A stretch of 64,000 nt of DNA, taken from assembly GCF_905171765.1 (NCBI RefSeq), contig NC_053392.1, positions 445,374,837 to 445,438,836 of the forward strand, in the 5' to 3' direction. Of the stretch, positions 1-11,865 are shown in pieces; position 1 is the first letter of the stretch, and every line of letters starts with the position of its first letter. The notes below the pieces were generated by a model. It was not told the DNA's origin. It did no database searches and was given only the letters and a program-made list of their open reading frames with translations. The stretch comes from Bufo bufo (taxonomy: Eukaryota > Chordata > Amphibia > Anura > Bufonidae). Made by a program: the position numbers and the translations under genes.

Positions 1-705
1 AAAGGCGTTCCAAAGTTATTACCACACAAAGTGAGATATGTCAGTTTTGCAAAATTTGGCCTGGTCAGGAAGGGGGCAAATGGCCCAGATGGCAAGTGGT
101 TAAAGACGTAGGCCTCAACCCACAAAACCTGTCCAAAATAACGCTTTATTCCTTTTTAGAAACAGATAAGGATGAGGATCCTCTTCAACATTTATCTCTA
201 CACACTATCCAAAGAGCCCACCTCAAAGCTCTTAGCTCTTATCTCGCCCTACATTTCCCAAACTTCTAATCTAACATTTACATGTGATCTACACGCCACA
301 CATGGCGATTATATGTGCTCATAGGTTTGACCAAGGTTGCACATCTATATTGCAGCCATATTAGTATTGAGTTAAACTATTGGTATTGCGGTCATTTGTA
401 TGTCAATACATGTGTATGGTTTATATTGTATGTGTGTAGGATTTTAAACAGCTTATTTATTTTATGCACAATAAATTAGGATTACTGATATCCTGCCGTG
501 GATGTTGTCAGATATTTGAGTGCCCTCCAAACCACTTTATAATTTTAACGCAAAAACACAAATGCAATCGCACTCTGCAACCAGCTCTCTGCCCTGCCTC
601 CATGCTGGATGTTGAATGAGGCATTGGTGTACATTTTGGCCAAAGCGTAATAAGCCACTCACCACGTCAAGGTCGCCTCTATGAGTGGTCCCTAACACTA
701 GTTCC
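1..705. other. No recognisable gene; repeat-like DNA
   Basis: I see no complete gene here. A stretch of about 48 codons is open on the plus strand from about 124 to 270 and ends in a stop, but I cannot assign it to a family. The rest is AT-rich and unremarkable. The sequence at 60-105 resembles the low-complexity ends of frog TTAA-type elements, which is a weak impression only. Confidence 0.3.
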
Positions 706-707
706 TA

Positions 708-805
708 CCTGTTTATGGGCCACACAAAATCCAGGGAGTGCCTGGCGTGCATGCTGTGCCTGTGCTCCCTGGATTTTGTGTGGCTATCATGGCCCATAAA
801 CAGGT
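708..805. repeat. Palindrome 1 (foldback)
   Basis: The arm starting at 708 (ACCTGTTTATGGGC, then CACACAAAATCCAGGGAG) is repeated as its reverse complement in 764-805. A loop of about 25 bases separates the arms, and a short insertion interrupts the right arm at about 784-789. It stands directly beside a second palindrome. There is no coding potential. It could be a small foldback MITE or an inverted duplication. Confidence 0.75.
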
Positions 806-807
806 GG

Positions 808-926
808 TAACGTTGAGAAGAATGGCTATAGGTGTGGAATCTTTATCTAAAGCACATCTTTTTTAATTAAAAAGATTTGTGCTTTAGATAAAGATTCCAC
901 ACCTATAGCCATTCTTCTCAACGTTA
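808..926. repeat. Palindrome 2 (near perfect, about 119 bp)
   Basis: The segment begins TAACGTTGAGAAG and ends CTTCTCAACGTTA. The two halves are near-perfect reverse complements around an AATTAA-rich centre at about 867. Its right arm runs straight into the LINE 3' end that follows. An inverted duplication of LINE sequence or a foldback element would both explain it. Confidence 0.8.
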
Positions 927-1203
927 GATTAGGAGAGATCCCACAAAATTATCGGATGCTTATTCAATTCCTCACAGCCGCAGCAAAATAGTTAATTCCC
1001 CGATATTGGAACCCCCAAAAAAAAACTGCTCTACCCAATGGCTACACAAAATTAACCATATCTTTCTAATTGAAGAACTCTACGCTTGGGAAACACGCAC
1101 GCATACAAAGTTTCAGCGGACATGGCAGAACTGGATCTCATTTCGCTCCACCACGCAGGCCCTTCAATTACTTACTGAACACCCCCATACACTACAAGAC
1201 TAA
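927..1203 (+). pseudogene. L1/Tx1-like LINE ORF2, C-terminal remnant
   Basis: Conceptual translation gives the C-terminal tail typical of L1/Tx1 clade ORF2 proteins. First comes an alanine-containing segment (QFLTAAAK), then after a frame break a stretch with W..KI..., KFQRTWQNWISF and a stop at 1201-1203. In this family the segment follows the reverse transcriptase and a cysteine-rich region. Only the end is present, so this is a 5'-truncated or decayed copy. A C-rich, T-rich non-coding stretch follows and could be its 3' UTR. The exact LINE family is uncertain. Confidence 0.55.
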
Positions 1204-1371
1204 ATAACCTGTACTCAGAATATTTTAACCAAACTCCCTTTATAACCCATTTTCCTACTCCCCCCCTCCCCCCACTCCACTACCCCCCAACACCCGACAC
1301 ATTTCACTGAACATGCAAACCTCTTTTATTCTTTTATTTTCCTAGCGGAACTTGCTGGGATTATCACAATT

Positions 1372-2539
1372 TATAGGGAAACTGACAGGCCAAATCAGCA
1401 TATTTAGTTATATATATGACATTACAGGTCTTATACAGTCTATTAAAAGCATCTAAGTATCCCCCCTGTCCACCTTATAAATACGGAAAAATAAAGTTTT
1501 ATAACCTGCCTTTCTCGTCACCAATCTGCCCAAGGGGCGGCGTTTCATCTCAAAATGCGCCCAGCCAGCCACTCCCAACTGCCGTTCTGAAGCCCCGCCC
1601 AGCTCATCAATATTCACTTTGCTGGGTGGCGGCTACAACTCTCCCCAGTCACGATCCTGCGCATGGGCAATTGAATCCTCCTGGCATCGTTCATGTCTAA
1701 TCTTCTGCGCCTGCGCCCCGCCGTGGTTACATCGCGCCTGCGTACACACCCAGCCTGTGTCTTCGAGGCCGCTGCAGCCTCTGCCTCATGCGCATGCGCC
1801 AGGCACTGTTCAGAGCAGCGCTTCAGAGCGCTGCTCACTCACATCTCATTTACAATTGCAGGGAAATAAATGTATAACAGAAACTAATGGGGGGAACATT
1901 ATTTACCTTTTTATTATGAAAAATTGGTCCACCAGAAATTGACACTAGACGTACTCGAACCTCAAACTCTTCCTCCGCCTCTCTTTGTCTGCACTGTGTA
2001 CACACAGACAATGAGGGCGGAGTGAAAATTTGTAGGTCAGACGCACTATCATTAACCCCTTTTGAGATGTGAGTGAGCAGCGCTCTGAAGCGCTGCTCAG
2101 AACAGTGCCTGGCGCATGCGCATGAGGCAGAGGCTGCAGCGGCCTCGAAGACGCAGGCTGGGTGTGTACGCAGGCGCGATGTAACCACGGCGGGGCGCAG
2201 GCGCAGAAGATTAGACATGAACGATGCCAGGAGGATTCAATTGCCCATGCGCAGGATCGTGACTGGGGAGAGTTGTAGCCGCCGCCCAGCGAAGTGAATA
2301 TTTATGAGCTAGGCGGGGCTTCAGAACGGCAGTTGGGAGCGGCTGGCTGGGCGCATTTTGAGATGAAACGCCGCCCCTTGGGCAGATTGCTGACGAGACA
2401 GGCAGGTTATAAAACTTTCTTTTTCCGTATTTATAAGGTGGACAGGGGGGATACTTAGATGCTTTTAATAGACTGTATAAGACCTGTAATGTCATATATA
2501 TAACTAAATATGCTGATTTGGCCTGTCAGTGTCCCTTTA
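1372..2539. mobile_element. Large foldback DNA element, TTAA-type
   Basis: Two inverted arms of about 470 bases (about 1,372-1,847 and 2,064-2,539) flank a 216-base spacer. Every pair of matching landmarks I checked sums to 3,911, so the arms hold no net indel relative to each other. The termini read AGGGAAACTGACAGG on the left and, inverted, AGGGACACTGACAGG on the right. They are flanked by TTAT and TTAA, as expected for a piggyBac- or Kolobok-like TTAA target with one mutation. The mirrored open frames in the arms are by-products of the symmetry. No transposase is present, so the element is non-autonomous. Confidence 0.75.
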
Positions 2540-3610
2540 AGTTGTTATTACAATTGTTACCATTCTAAGAATGGTTGTTCCAAGTATACAATTGCATGTT
2601 CATTCTACATCATTGCAACATGTTTCAATCCTTTCTTGAAAATTTATAAAAAGACAATTGAAAAGAAAAGAATATATTAGTGATGTGTTGGCGAGACATT
2701 TGGCGTTGGACCCAGGCTACTGAAAATATATATGCACACGTTCTGCACAGGGCTATTGATTTTCCAGAGATATATTATCTAGTTAGCTTTGATATCCGCT
2801 CCTATTATTATTAAATAAGCAAATCTTTTGCTATATATATATACACCTCAGGAGTGTAGCCTTAGTATATTCAATGGTGCATTCTAGTGATTATCCTGTA
2901 TAATAGGGAAGATTTTGATATCAGCAAATCAAAATGTTTTATCTATTCATTCTCTTTGAATTCTGGTGATAATTACGGTGATAGGGATCTGTAAATTTGG
3001 TATGTCCCCTGAAGAGCCTGATATTAACTAGGCAAAATGTGTATGGACAATTAGGACTATACATACGAACACTTTTTCTATGGTTTTTGCACTATCCTTT
3101 GTTTGCACTTACTATATTGGGTGGTTCCTGTCACCCCACCAGGGGCAATATATTTGGTTGTTATTTTTGTTGTATTTAGAATAGTTTAGGTCCCTACCTA
3201 GGGCCCTAATTCCACATTGTTGGAATTCTTTCCCCGTGCCAGGGTTATCTAAGGGTTATCAGGAGGTACGAGACACGGGATCGCCCCTATTCGGGCGGCT
3301 ATTCCATTTGCAGGCAGGGTGACAGCATCAGGGCCAGTATTAGGGACACTGCCCTTACCTTTGACCTACTATATGTCTGTCCACTGAGCTACAATTATCA
3401 GATATTGGAATAGCTATCTCATATGAGATTTTGAATTTTTCTTTTCTTTTTTGATTATTCTTTGATTTGTAATAAGGGGTATTGGCTTTTAACATTATAC
3501 CATTAAAGGTTACGTTTTAGAAGAGTGGTATTCCTGTGAATTTAACTTTAATGACCACATTCTACCATAAGCCCATGAACAGGGTTGTGTTTAATCTCTG
3601 AGTTTTCTTT
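2540..3610. other. AT-rich non-coding DNA, no gene seen
   Basis: There is no open frame with recognisable protein features. The last part, ending around 3,530 with a TTAAAGGTTACGTTTTA-like string, resembles the 3' ends of frog retroelements of the LINE or Penelope kind. I cannot place it in a family. Confidence 0.3.
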
Positions 3611-3616
3611 TATATA

Positions 3617-3800
3617 CAGTCAGGTCCATAAATATTGGGACATCAACACAATTCTAACATTTTTGGCTCTATACACCACCACAATGGATTTGAAATGAAA
3701 CAAACAAGATGTGCTTTAACTGCAGACTGTCAGCTTTAATTTGAAGGTATTTACATCCAAATCAGGTGAACGGTGTAGGAATTATTTATGGACCTGACTG
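3617..3800. mobile_element. Tc1/mariner-type MITE
   Basis: The element starts CAGTCAGGTCCATAAAT and ends ATTTATGGACCTGACTG, giving perfect 17-bp terminal inverted repeats. TA dinucleotides flank it at 3,615-3,616 and 3,801-3,802. TA duplication and CAGT termini are hallmarks of Tc1/mariner transposition. At 184 bp with no open frame it must be mobilised in trans. Confidence 0.9.
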
Positions 3801-3802
3801 TA

Positions 3803-4294
3803 GAACTAGAGATGAGGAAACCTTTTGAGATTTGGTTAGTTTCAGGTTTGAATTTATCTAAAAGTTTATTTCAGATCTGAATCAATTCTACCTCATCCAA
3901 AGTAGTTCCAATTGCCCTTAAAATCGGTATAACACTTTCCATTCTCCTAATACTCAGGTTTTTAGGAAAATGTTATTTTTTTTGTTAATTTGTAATGATT
4001 TTTTGCTTTTTGTCTCCTCCCTCCCCCCTCCATAAGCTCCTGAACACAATGACAGCAATAGAAATAATCTCAGAGTGACGCTGACGTACATAGGTATGGG
4101 TAAATGCATGTTTGACAGCCATAACAAACATTTACTATCCAGAAATACGCGTATAATATATATTTTTTCTGTATATTTCTGTATATTATTTCTTCAGATT
4201 GTGGTGCAGAGGGAATTTGTGCCACTATCTGTGAGTTTTCCCCAATCATGCCAGGTCTAAATAAGTGGGCGTGGTGTGGGTCAGCAGTCTGTTT
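3803..4294. other. Non-coding, nothing recognised
   Basis: AT-rich sequence with short poly-T and poly-C runs. I see no gene, clear repeat or mobile element boundary here. Confidence 0.3.
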
Positions 4295-4582
4295 TAGGCC
4301 TCATGCACACGGCTGTTGTTTTGGTCTGCAGTTTTGGTGACTCAGATGTGGACCCATTCACTTCAATGGGTCCGTAATAGTGCTGTCCACATCCGTTGCT
4401 CCGTTCCGTGGCCCCGCAAAAAAAAAATAACATGTCCTATTTTTGTCCGCGCTTTGCGGACAAGAATAGGCAGTTATATTAAAAGCTGTCCATGCCGAAA
4501 TGCGCACGGACACCATGCGTGTTTTGCGGATCCGCGATTTGAGGACTGCAAAACACACAACGGTTATGTGCATGAATCCTTA
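4295..4582. mobile_element. hAT-like MITE, family 1
   Basis: The left end reads TAGGCCTCATGCACACGGC. The right end, inverted, reads TAAGGATTCATGCACATAAC. Internal matching segments (ACAAGAATAGG, GTCCGC, TTGCGGA) also fold back. It is a non-coding foldback of about 288 bp. A related copy lies at about 13,762-14,090 in this window. No clear target duplication was seen. Confidence 0.65.
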
Positions 4583-5127
4583 GGCATAGAAAAGGGTCTA
4601 AATGTAAGCCATCAAGGAAGCTGGGTTACATTTAGACTGACGCTGAATATGCCAAAATTTTGAAGAGGATCCACCTCCAGCTATATGAGTTATTAAGACC
4701 AGCGTCTAAAACGCTGGTCTACATTAGAGTTGAGCGGACACCTGGATGTTCGGGTTCGACGGGATCGGCCGAAATTCAGAAAAAAGTTAGAGTTCGGGAC
4801 CCAAACCCGAACCCAAACCACATTGAAGTCAATGGGGACAAGAACTTTTGAGCACTAAAATGGCTGTAAAAATTTCATGGAAAGGACTAGAGGGCTGCAA
4901 ATGTCGTCAAAATGTGGTTAAGAGCATGGCAAGTGCTCTGCAAACAAATGTGGATAGGGAAATTACGTTAAATAACATAAAATACGTAAAAATAAAAAAT
5001 TATAATCTTGATTTAGGAGAATCAGGTCCATATGGAGTAGGAGGTTGAGGAGGCGGTGGATGTAGCGGTGGAGGAGGAGGAAGCCTACACTGCTTTTTGG
5101 TTTAAAATGTATTTTTATTTTTTTTAA

Positions 5128-8100
5128 TTAGGGTACACCCCAAAACATTGGGAAATATAACCCTCCAGTCGTGCTAAACACACGTTCAGACAATACACTG
5201 GCTGCAGGGCAGGCCAGCACATCCAAGGTATAAAGGGCAAGCTCAGGCCATGTCCCCAATTTGGAGACCCAGAAGTTGAAGGGGGCAGACCCATCATTCA
5301 GTACGTATAGGCGTGTACACACATGTTGGTGAAATGCTGCCTCCTGCTAAGACGTTTCATATCAGCTGGTGGTGCTGGTTGTTGTGGCGTGCTGACAAAT
5401 CTTTTCCACATTTTGGCCATGCTAACCCTGCCTTCTGAGGTTCTGGCAGTTCCCCAGCTGCGATGGCGACCTCTTCCTCATCCTCTGCCTTGTGCTTCCA
5501 CTGTGCCCCCGCTGTCAGGTGGGAATGCCACCAGCAGCGCGTCTACTAGCGTGCGCTTGTACTCGCGCATTTTACGATCACGCTCCAGTGATGGAATTAA
5601 GGATGGTACATTGTCATTGTAACAGGGATCCAGCAGCGTAGCCACCCAGTAATCAGCACAAGTTAGAATGTGGGCAACTTGGCGGTCGTTGCGGAGACAC
5701 TGCAGCATGTAATTGCTCAAGTGTGCCAGGCTGCCCAGAGGCAACGATAAGCTGTCCTCTGTGGGAGGTGAATCATCTGTGTCCTCTGTATCCCCCCCAT
5801 CCACGCACCAGTGATGGCCATGAGCTGGTCTTGGGTGCCTCCGTGCTGTGAACATGGTTCTTCCTCCTCCATCTCCTCCTCCTCATCCTCCACCTCGTCA
5901 TCCTCCAGAACTGTGCCCTGGCTGGACAATTGTGTACCTTGGGTTTGTGGGTGCAGGAACCCACCCTGAGAGCCACTTGGGAATGACTGGCCGGAAACCT
6001 TACAAAATGATCCCTCTTCCTCCTCCTGTGCCACATCCTCTTCAATCATCGCCAGGAGTGTTTTTTCAAGGAGGCATAGAAGTGGGATAGTAACGCTGAG
6101 AACGGCGTTATCGGCACTGGTCATGTTAGTGGAGTACTCTAAACAGGGCAACAAGGAACACAGGTCTCGCATGGAGGCCCAGTGATTGGTGGTGAAGTGG
6201 TGCTGTTCCGCCGAGCGACTGACCCGTGCGTGCTGCAGCTGAAACTCCACTATCGCCTGCTGCTGTTCGCACTGTCTGGCCAGCATGTGCAAGGTGGAGT
6301 TCCACCTTGTGGGCACGTAGCATATGAGGCAGTGAGCGGGAAGGCCGAAGATACGCTACAGCGCTGACAGACGAGCAGCAGCAGGGTGAGAACGCCAAAA
6401 GCGCGCACTGACGGCCCTTTATGCAGCAGCTCTGACATATCGGGTCATTTTTAAGGAATCTCTGCACCACCAAATTCAGCACATGCGCCAGGCAAGGGAT
6501 GTGCGTCAAACCGGCTAGTCCCAGAGCTGCTACGAGATTTTGCCCATTATCGCACACGTGCTTGAGGCTGACCACTCATCGGTCTGTTGTTCAAAGCCCG
6601 TCCTTAGCTCCTGCGCGGTGTGGGGTTTGTCCCCCAAACCGATAAGTTTTAAAACTGCCTGCTGTCGTTTACCCCTGGCTGTGCTGAAGTTGGTGGTGAA
6701 GGTGTTACGCTGACCGGATGAGGAGCTGGTAAAGGATGAGGAAGCAGAGTAGGAGGAAAAAGCAACAGGAGGCAAACTGAAGCGCCCTGCAATCCTTGGT
6801 GGTGGAAGGACATGCGCCAAACTGCTGTCTGCCTCAAGCCCAGCCGCCACTGCATTTACTCAGTGTGCTGTTATGGAGATATAATGGCCCTGACCGTGCT
6901 TACTGGTCCAGGTATCCATAGTCAGGTGCACCTTGCCACAGATGGCGTTGCACAGTGCACCTCTGATTTTATCCCCTACTTGGTTGTGAAGGGAAGGGAT
7001 GGCTCACCTTAAAATGTAGTGGCGGCTGGGCATGACGTACTGTGGGACAGCCACCGCCATAAGGCCTTTAAAACTTTTCGTCTCCACCAGACGGAATGAC
7101 AGCATTTCAAAGGCAAGTAATTTAGAAATGCTGGCATTCAGGGCTAGGGATCGCGGGTGGGTAGGGGAGTACTTCCTTTTCCTCTCCAGCGTTTGGGATA
7201 TGGAGGGCTGAACACTTCAGTGGGACATTGTGGAGATGCTTGGTGACCCAGGTGTTGCTGGCAGATCCTCTGTTTGCGGGGTGGCAGGTGGCACTGTCAC
7301 TCCAGAGGTAGATGAAGAGGCAGCGACTGCAGCATAAGAGGAAGCAGGAGGAGCCAGAGACCTTTCTTGGTTTTTGAGGTGTCTACTCCACTGCAGCTCG
7401 TGCTTTGCACTTAAATGCCTGGTCATGCAGGTTGTGCTCAGGTTGAGAACGTTTATGCCTCGCTTCAGGCTCCGATTGCACAGCGTGCAAACCACTCGTG
7501 TTTTGTCGTCAGCACATTGTCTGAAGATCTGCCACGCCAGGGAACTCCTTGGAGCTGGCTTTGGTGTGCTCGGTCCCTTGCTGCGGTGGGCAGTAGGAGG
7601 CGTACTGTCTAGAGGACAGCCGCTCCGCTTTTGCACCCTGCTCCCTCTTCTGCTGTGCTGGTGGCTCTGTGCGACCACCGCCTCTTCCTCACTCGCATGA
7701 CCTTGATTCCATGTGGGGTCGAGGACCTCATCGTCCTCCACATCATCTTCCACCCAGTCTTCACCTGCCTTCCTTGTCGGTCTGCACACTTACGAAAGCC
7801 ACAGCAGTTGGCACCTGTGTTTCGTCATCATCCGAGACGTGCTGCGATGGTCCTCCCATGTACTCATCTTGAAAGATAAGTGGTTGGGCATCGGTGCACT
7901 CAATCTCTTCCACTTCTGGGGCAGGGCTAGGTGGATGGCCCTGGGAAACCCTGCTAACACAGTCATCAAAAAACATTAGAGACTGCTGCATGACTTGGGG
8001 CTCAGACTGCTTGGCTGATTTGCAAGGGGGTGAGGTGAAAGATGATGGACATCGGCTGCAGATGCCAACTGTGGTCTTTCAGCAGGAGACTGGGTGGGAG

Positions 8101-8356
8101 ACAATGTGAAGGAACTGGATCCACTGTCAGCAACCCAATCTACTATCGCGTGTACTTGTTCAGGCCTCACCATTCGTAGAGCAGCATTAGGCCCGACCAA
8201 ATACCGCTGCAGGTTTTGTCGCCTACTCACACCTAAGAAAGGGGTTTCACTTGTGCGTATAGCTGGCACAGATCGACCCTGTCCTCTCCCTGCAACAGTA
8301 GCTCCACCAGCAGCACCACGACCTGGGCCACGTCCCTTATTTGACGCTCTCCTCAT
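5128..8356 (-). pseudogene. hAT transposase (family of A/B/D), decayed
   Basis: Reading leftward from a start at 8,356, the N terminus is Gly/Arg-rich (MRRASNKGRGPGRG), followed by an acidic linker. A BED zinc finger lies at about 7,370-7,500, with CTLCN as the Cys pair and H....H in the TRHLSAKH segment. The RNase H-like core includes MDTW near 6,910 (first Asp), CDNGQNLVAALG near 6,540 (second Asp) and CLAHVLNLVVQ. The hATC dimerisation region at 5,128-5,290 contains SERVFSTTGG, which holds the family's catalytic Glu. It stops just after this motif, so the end of hATC is lost. Several frameshifts break the gene (near 7,980, 7,770, 7,200, 6,560 and 5,750), so no intact protein can be made. 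Confidence 0.85.
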
Positions 8357-8404
8357 ATTTTTCGAATTTAGGATCTTGCCCTAAATGGGTGTTTAATTAA
8401 TAGT

Positions 8405-9745
8405 AGAATAGAATGACAGTATGTAAAGGGAGTATCTCACAGGGCCTGAACCAGTGTAGGCCTGAAGTAAATATATCTTTGCCCAAAATGGCTGTATTTC
8501 AAATGGCTGTATTTCAAATCCTTGATTCAAACCCCTGTATGTAGAGGGGTTATCTCACATGGTCTGAACCACTGTAGGCCTGAATTCAATATTTCTTAGC
8601 CCAAAATGGCTGTATTTTAATTGGCTGTATTTCAAATGCCTGATTCAAACCCCTGTATGTAGAGGGAGTATCTCACATGGTCTGAACCACTGTAGGCCTG
8701 AAGTAAATATATCTTTGCCCAAAATGGCTGTATTTCAAATGCCTGATTCAAACCCCTGTATGTAGAGGGGGCATCTCACAAGGTCTGAAACACTGTAGGC
8801 CTAAAGTAAATATATCTTTGCCCAAAATGGCTGTATTTTAAATGGCTGTATTTCAAATGCCTGATTCAAACTCCTGTATGTAGAGGGGGTATCTCACACG
8901 GTCTGAACCACTGTAGGCCTGAAGTAAATATATCTTTGCCCAAAATGGCTGTATTTCAAATGGCTGTATTTCTAATGCCTGAATCAAACCCCTGTATGTA
9001 GGGGGTATCTCACACGGTCTGAACCAGTGTAGGCCTGAAGTAAATATATTTTTGCCCAAAATGGCTGTATTTCAAATGGCTGTATTTCAAGTCCCTAAGT
9101 CAAACCCCTGTATGTAGAGGGGGTATCTCACACGGTCTGAACCACTGTAGGCCTGAATTCAATATTTCTTGCCCAAAATGGCTGTATTTTAAATGGCTGT
9201 ATTTCAAATGCCTGATTCAAACTCCTGTATGTAGGGGATATCTCACACGGTCTGAACCAGTGTAGGCCTGAAGTAAATATTTCTTTACCCAAAATAGCTG
9301 TATTTTAAATGGCTGTATTGCAAATGCCTGATTCAAACCCCTGTATGTAGAGGGGGTATCTCACACGGTCTGAACCACTGTAGGCCTGAAGAAAATATAT
9401 CTTTGCACAAAATGGCTGTATTTCAAATGGCTGTATTTCAAATGCCTGATTCAGACCCATGTATGTAGAGGGGGTATCTCACAGGGCCTGAACCAGTGTA
9501 GGCCTGAAGAAAAAATATCTTTGCACAAAATGGCTGTATTTCAAATGGCTGTATTTCAAATCCCTGATTCAAACCCCTGTATGAAGAGGGAGTATCTTAC
9601 AGGGCCTGAACCAGTGTAGGCCTGAAGTAAATATATCTTTGCACAAAATGGCTGTATTTCAAATCCCTGATTCAAACCCCTGTATGTAGAGGGTGTATCT
9701 TACATGGTCCGAATCACTGTAGGCCTGAATTCAATATTGGTGCAC
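8405..9745. repeat. 118-bp tandem array in hAT A
   Basis: About 11 copies of a 118-bp unit containing GTATCTCACACGGTCTGAAC and TGTAGGCCTGAAGTAAATAT. The phrase CCTGAAGT recurs at 8,461, 8,579, 8,697, 8,800, 8,918, 9,034, 9,152, 9,267, 9,385, 9,503, 9,621 and 9,724. Two intervals are 103 bp because one internal 15-bp ATGGCTGTATTTCAA copy is missing. The array lies just upstream of the transposase start and is not coding. Confidence 0.9.
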
Positions 9746-9879
9746 CAAATGGCGGTATTTAAAATCTCAGAATGTAACCCAAATGTATTAAGGGTGTATC
9801 TTACAATGATATCTGCATCAAAGGCTGCCAACTAAATTTTTTGTGCCCAAACGAGTGTTTGTTTAACAACTGAATTTGA

Positions 9880-10923
9880 CAGCAGTATATAAGCCTGTAA
9901 TTTCACACGTGCTGATGCTGCAAGGCATGAAAATAGTGTTTTCTGTCAGTGTGTTTTTCAAACCCCAGAAAATGATGGGTGTATTTCTACCCTAAATTGC
10001 ACACTGACTAATACAGATGTTGTAGATTGCCAAAAAAGTCTTTTTTTGTAACAGAATATGAAAGCTGTATATATTTAACTTGAATTCAACACTTGCAAAT
10101 CTGGAAAATACTGTTTTCTGAAAAAAAAAGTGTGTTTTTCAAGCCACAGAAAATGATGGGTGTATTTCTACCTTAAATTGCACACTGACTCATAAAGATG
10201 TTGTAGATTGCCAAAAAAGCATTTTTTTGATAACAGAATATGAAAGCTGTATATATTAAACTTGAATTTAACAGTTGCAGATCTGTAAAATACTGTTTTT
10301 TGAAGAAAAAAAGTGTGTTTTTAAAACAACAGAAAATGATGGGTGTATTTCTACCTTAAATTGCACACTGACTAATACAGATGTTGTAGATTGCCCAAAA
10401 AAAGTCTTTTTTTGGTAACAGAATATGAAAGCTGTATATATTTAACTTGAATTTAACACTTGCAGATCTGGAAAATACAGTTTTTGTTTTTTTTAAAGTG
10501 TGTTTTTCAAACCACAGAAAATGATGGGTGTATTTCTAGCTTAAATTGCACACTGAATAATCCAGATGTTGTAGATTGCCAAAAATGTCTTTTTTTGGTA
10601 ACAGAATATGAAAGCTGTATATATTAAACTTGAATTTAACATTTGCAGATCTGGAAAATACTGTTTTTTGAAGAAAAAAAAAGTGTGTTTTTCAAACCCC
10701 AAAAAATGATGGGTGTATTTCTACCTTAAATTGCACACTGACTAATACAGATGTTGTAGATTGCCAAAAAAAGTCTTTTTTTTGCTAACAGAATATGAAA
10801 GCTGTATATATTAAACTTGAATTTAACACTTGCAGATCAGGAAAATACTGTTTTTTGAAAAAAATAGTGTGTTTTTAAAACCCCAGAAAATGATGGGTGT
10901 ATTTCTGCCTTAAATTGCACACT
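9880..10923. repeat. 184-bp tandem array in hAT A
   Basis: About six copies of an AT-rich unit. The phrase ATGATGGGTGTATTTCT recurs at 9,972, 10,153, 10,336, 10,521, 10,706 and 10,890, a period of 181-185 bp. A/T homopolymers account for the length differences. The array is interrupted on the right by the insertion at 10,924-11,648 and resumes for part of one unit at about 11,649. Confidence 0.85.
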
Positions 10924-11648
10924 ACAAAAACACAGAAATATAGTGGCAATACTGGAGGAGCTGCTCAACCCCTAACACTGTAGCGTGTTTTTCATTGGGG
11001 GAGCAGCCCCACCGCATGTGGACCGCAGCAAACGACTATCCCCAGCAAAAAATGCATACGGTGGAGGATGTCGGCACGGTCCACATGCACCACAAGGGCA
11101 TCCTACACAAAACGGAGCATTGTGCGGATGTAAATACAATCATATAAATCACAGAAAAAAATGCACCAAACGGATATGCCACTGACTATACTGGCTAGTC
11201 ATAAATGCAGATATTAAAAGCTGAGACTTTCGCCAATATATTCCTGACAGGAATATATTGGCGAAAGTCTCAGCTTTTAATATCTGCATTTATGTAGTGT
11301 ATGTGCCTTTTACCTGGCATTCTAACACTCTTTTGCACCTGGTGACCTCCATCACAGGGTCTGATATGGGTGTGGCTTGCAGTCTGGCTTTGTTCACATT
11401 GCACTAATTGTCCTGCTAGGCGTTTGTGTGGAAGCCTGGCTGTGAGCTGGATTACATCACCTTCAGACCTTGTTCACACCATAGTTAGCGTAGTGGTAGG
11501 ACCCTTTGCCATGCTGAGTGACCGTGACGTGGTGCATGAAGGGCTCCGATATTTTCCTGACAGGAATATATTGGCGAAAGTCTCAGCTTTTAATATCTGC
11601 ATTTATGACTAGCCAGTATAGTCAGTGGCATATCCGTTTGGTGCATTT
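10924..11648. mobile_element. Unclassified insertion with inverted duplication
   Basis: A 725-bp segment interrupts the 184-bp array. Copies of TAAATTGCACACT at 10,911-10,923 and 11,649-11,661 flank it. These could be a 13-bp target duplication, or simply the array's own repeated sequence. Inside, a segment of about 90 bp (TGCACCAAACGGATATGCC through TTCCTGTCAGG) occurs at 11,162-11,250 and as its reverse complement at 11,553-11,645. Part of it also makes an immediate palindrome at 11,196-11,294. No coding sequence was recognised. Confidence 0.55.
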
Positions 11649-11865
11649 TAAATTGCACACTGACTAATCCAGATGTTGTAGATTGCCCAAAAAAAATGGT
11701 GATTTCTAATTTCCCAAAAGCTCAGATGCAGTGCTGGTGCACACAACTATTTCTAGGTAGATCGCTGAGTTAAATTCTCTCCTATTCTCTCCCTGAAATC
11801 ACAAGTCCAGCAGCATCCTCTCCCTACACTTTTAACAGCAGAGTGCAGTGCAGCGCTACGTGACT

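Noticed and set aside
1614..2297. Pairs of identical 74- and 94-codon frames
   Set aside because: They arise from the two arms of the foldback element and have no protein features.
5848..6090. Pro-rich plus-strand frames opposite the hAT transposases (also 23,907-24,236 and 25,486-25,812)
   Set aside because: They are the antisense of acidic and Ala/Ser-rich low-complexity segments of the transposase.
8405..9745. CRISPR-like array
   Set aside because: Units are contiguous 118-bp direct repeats without unique spacers, in a vertebrate transposon. The same holds for the 141-, 184- and 295-bp arrays.
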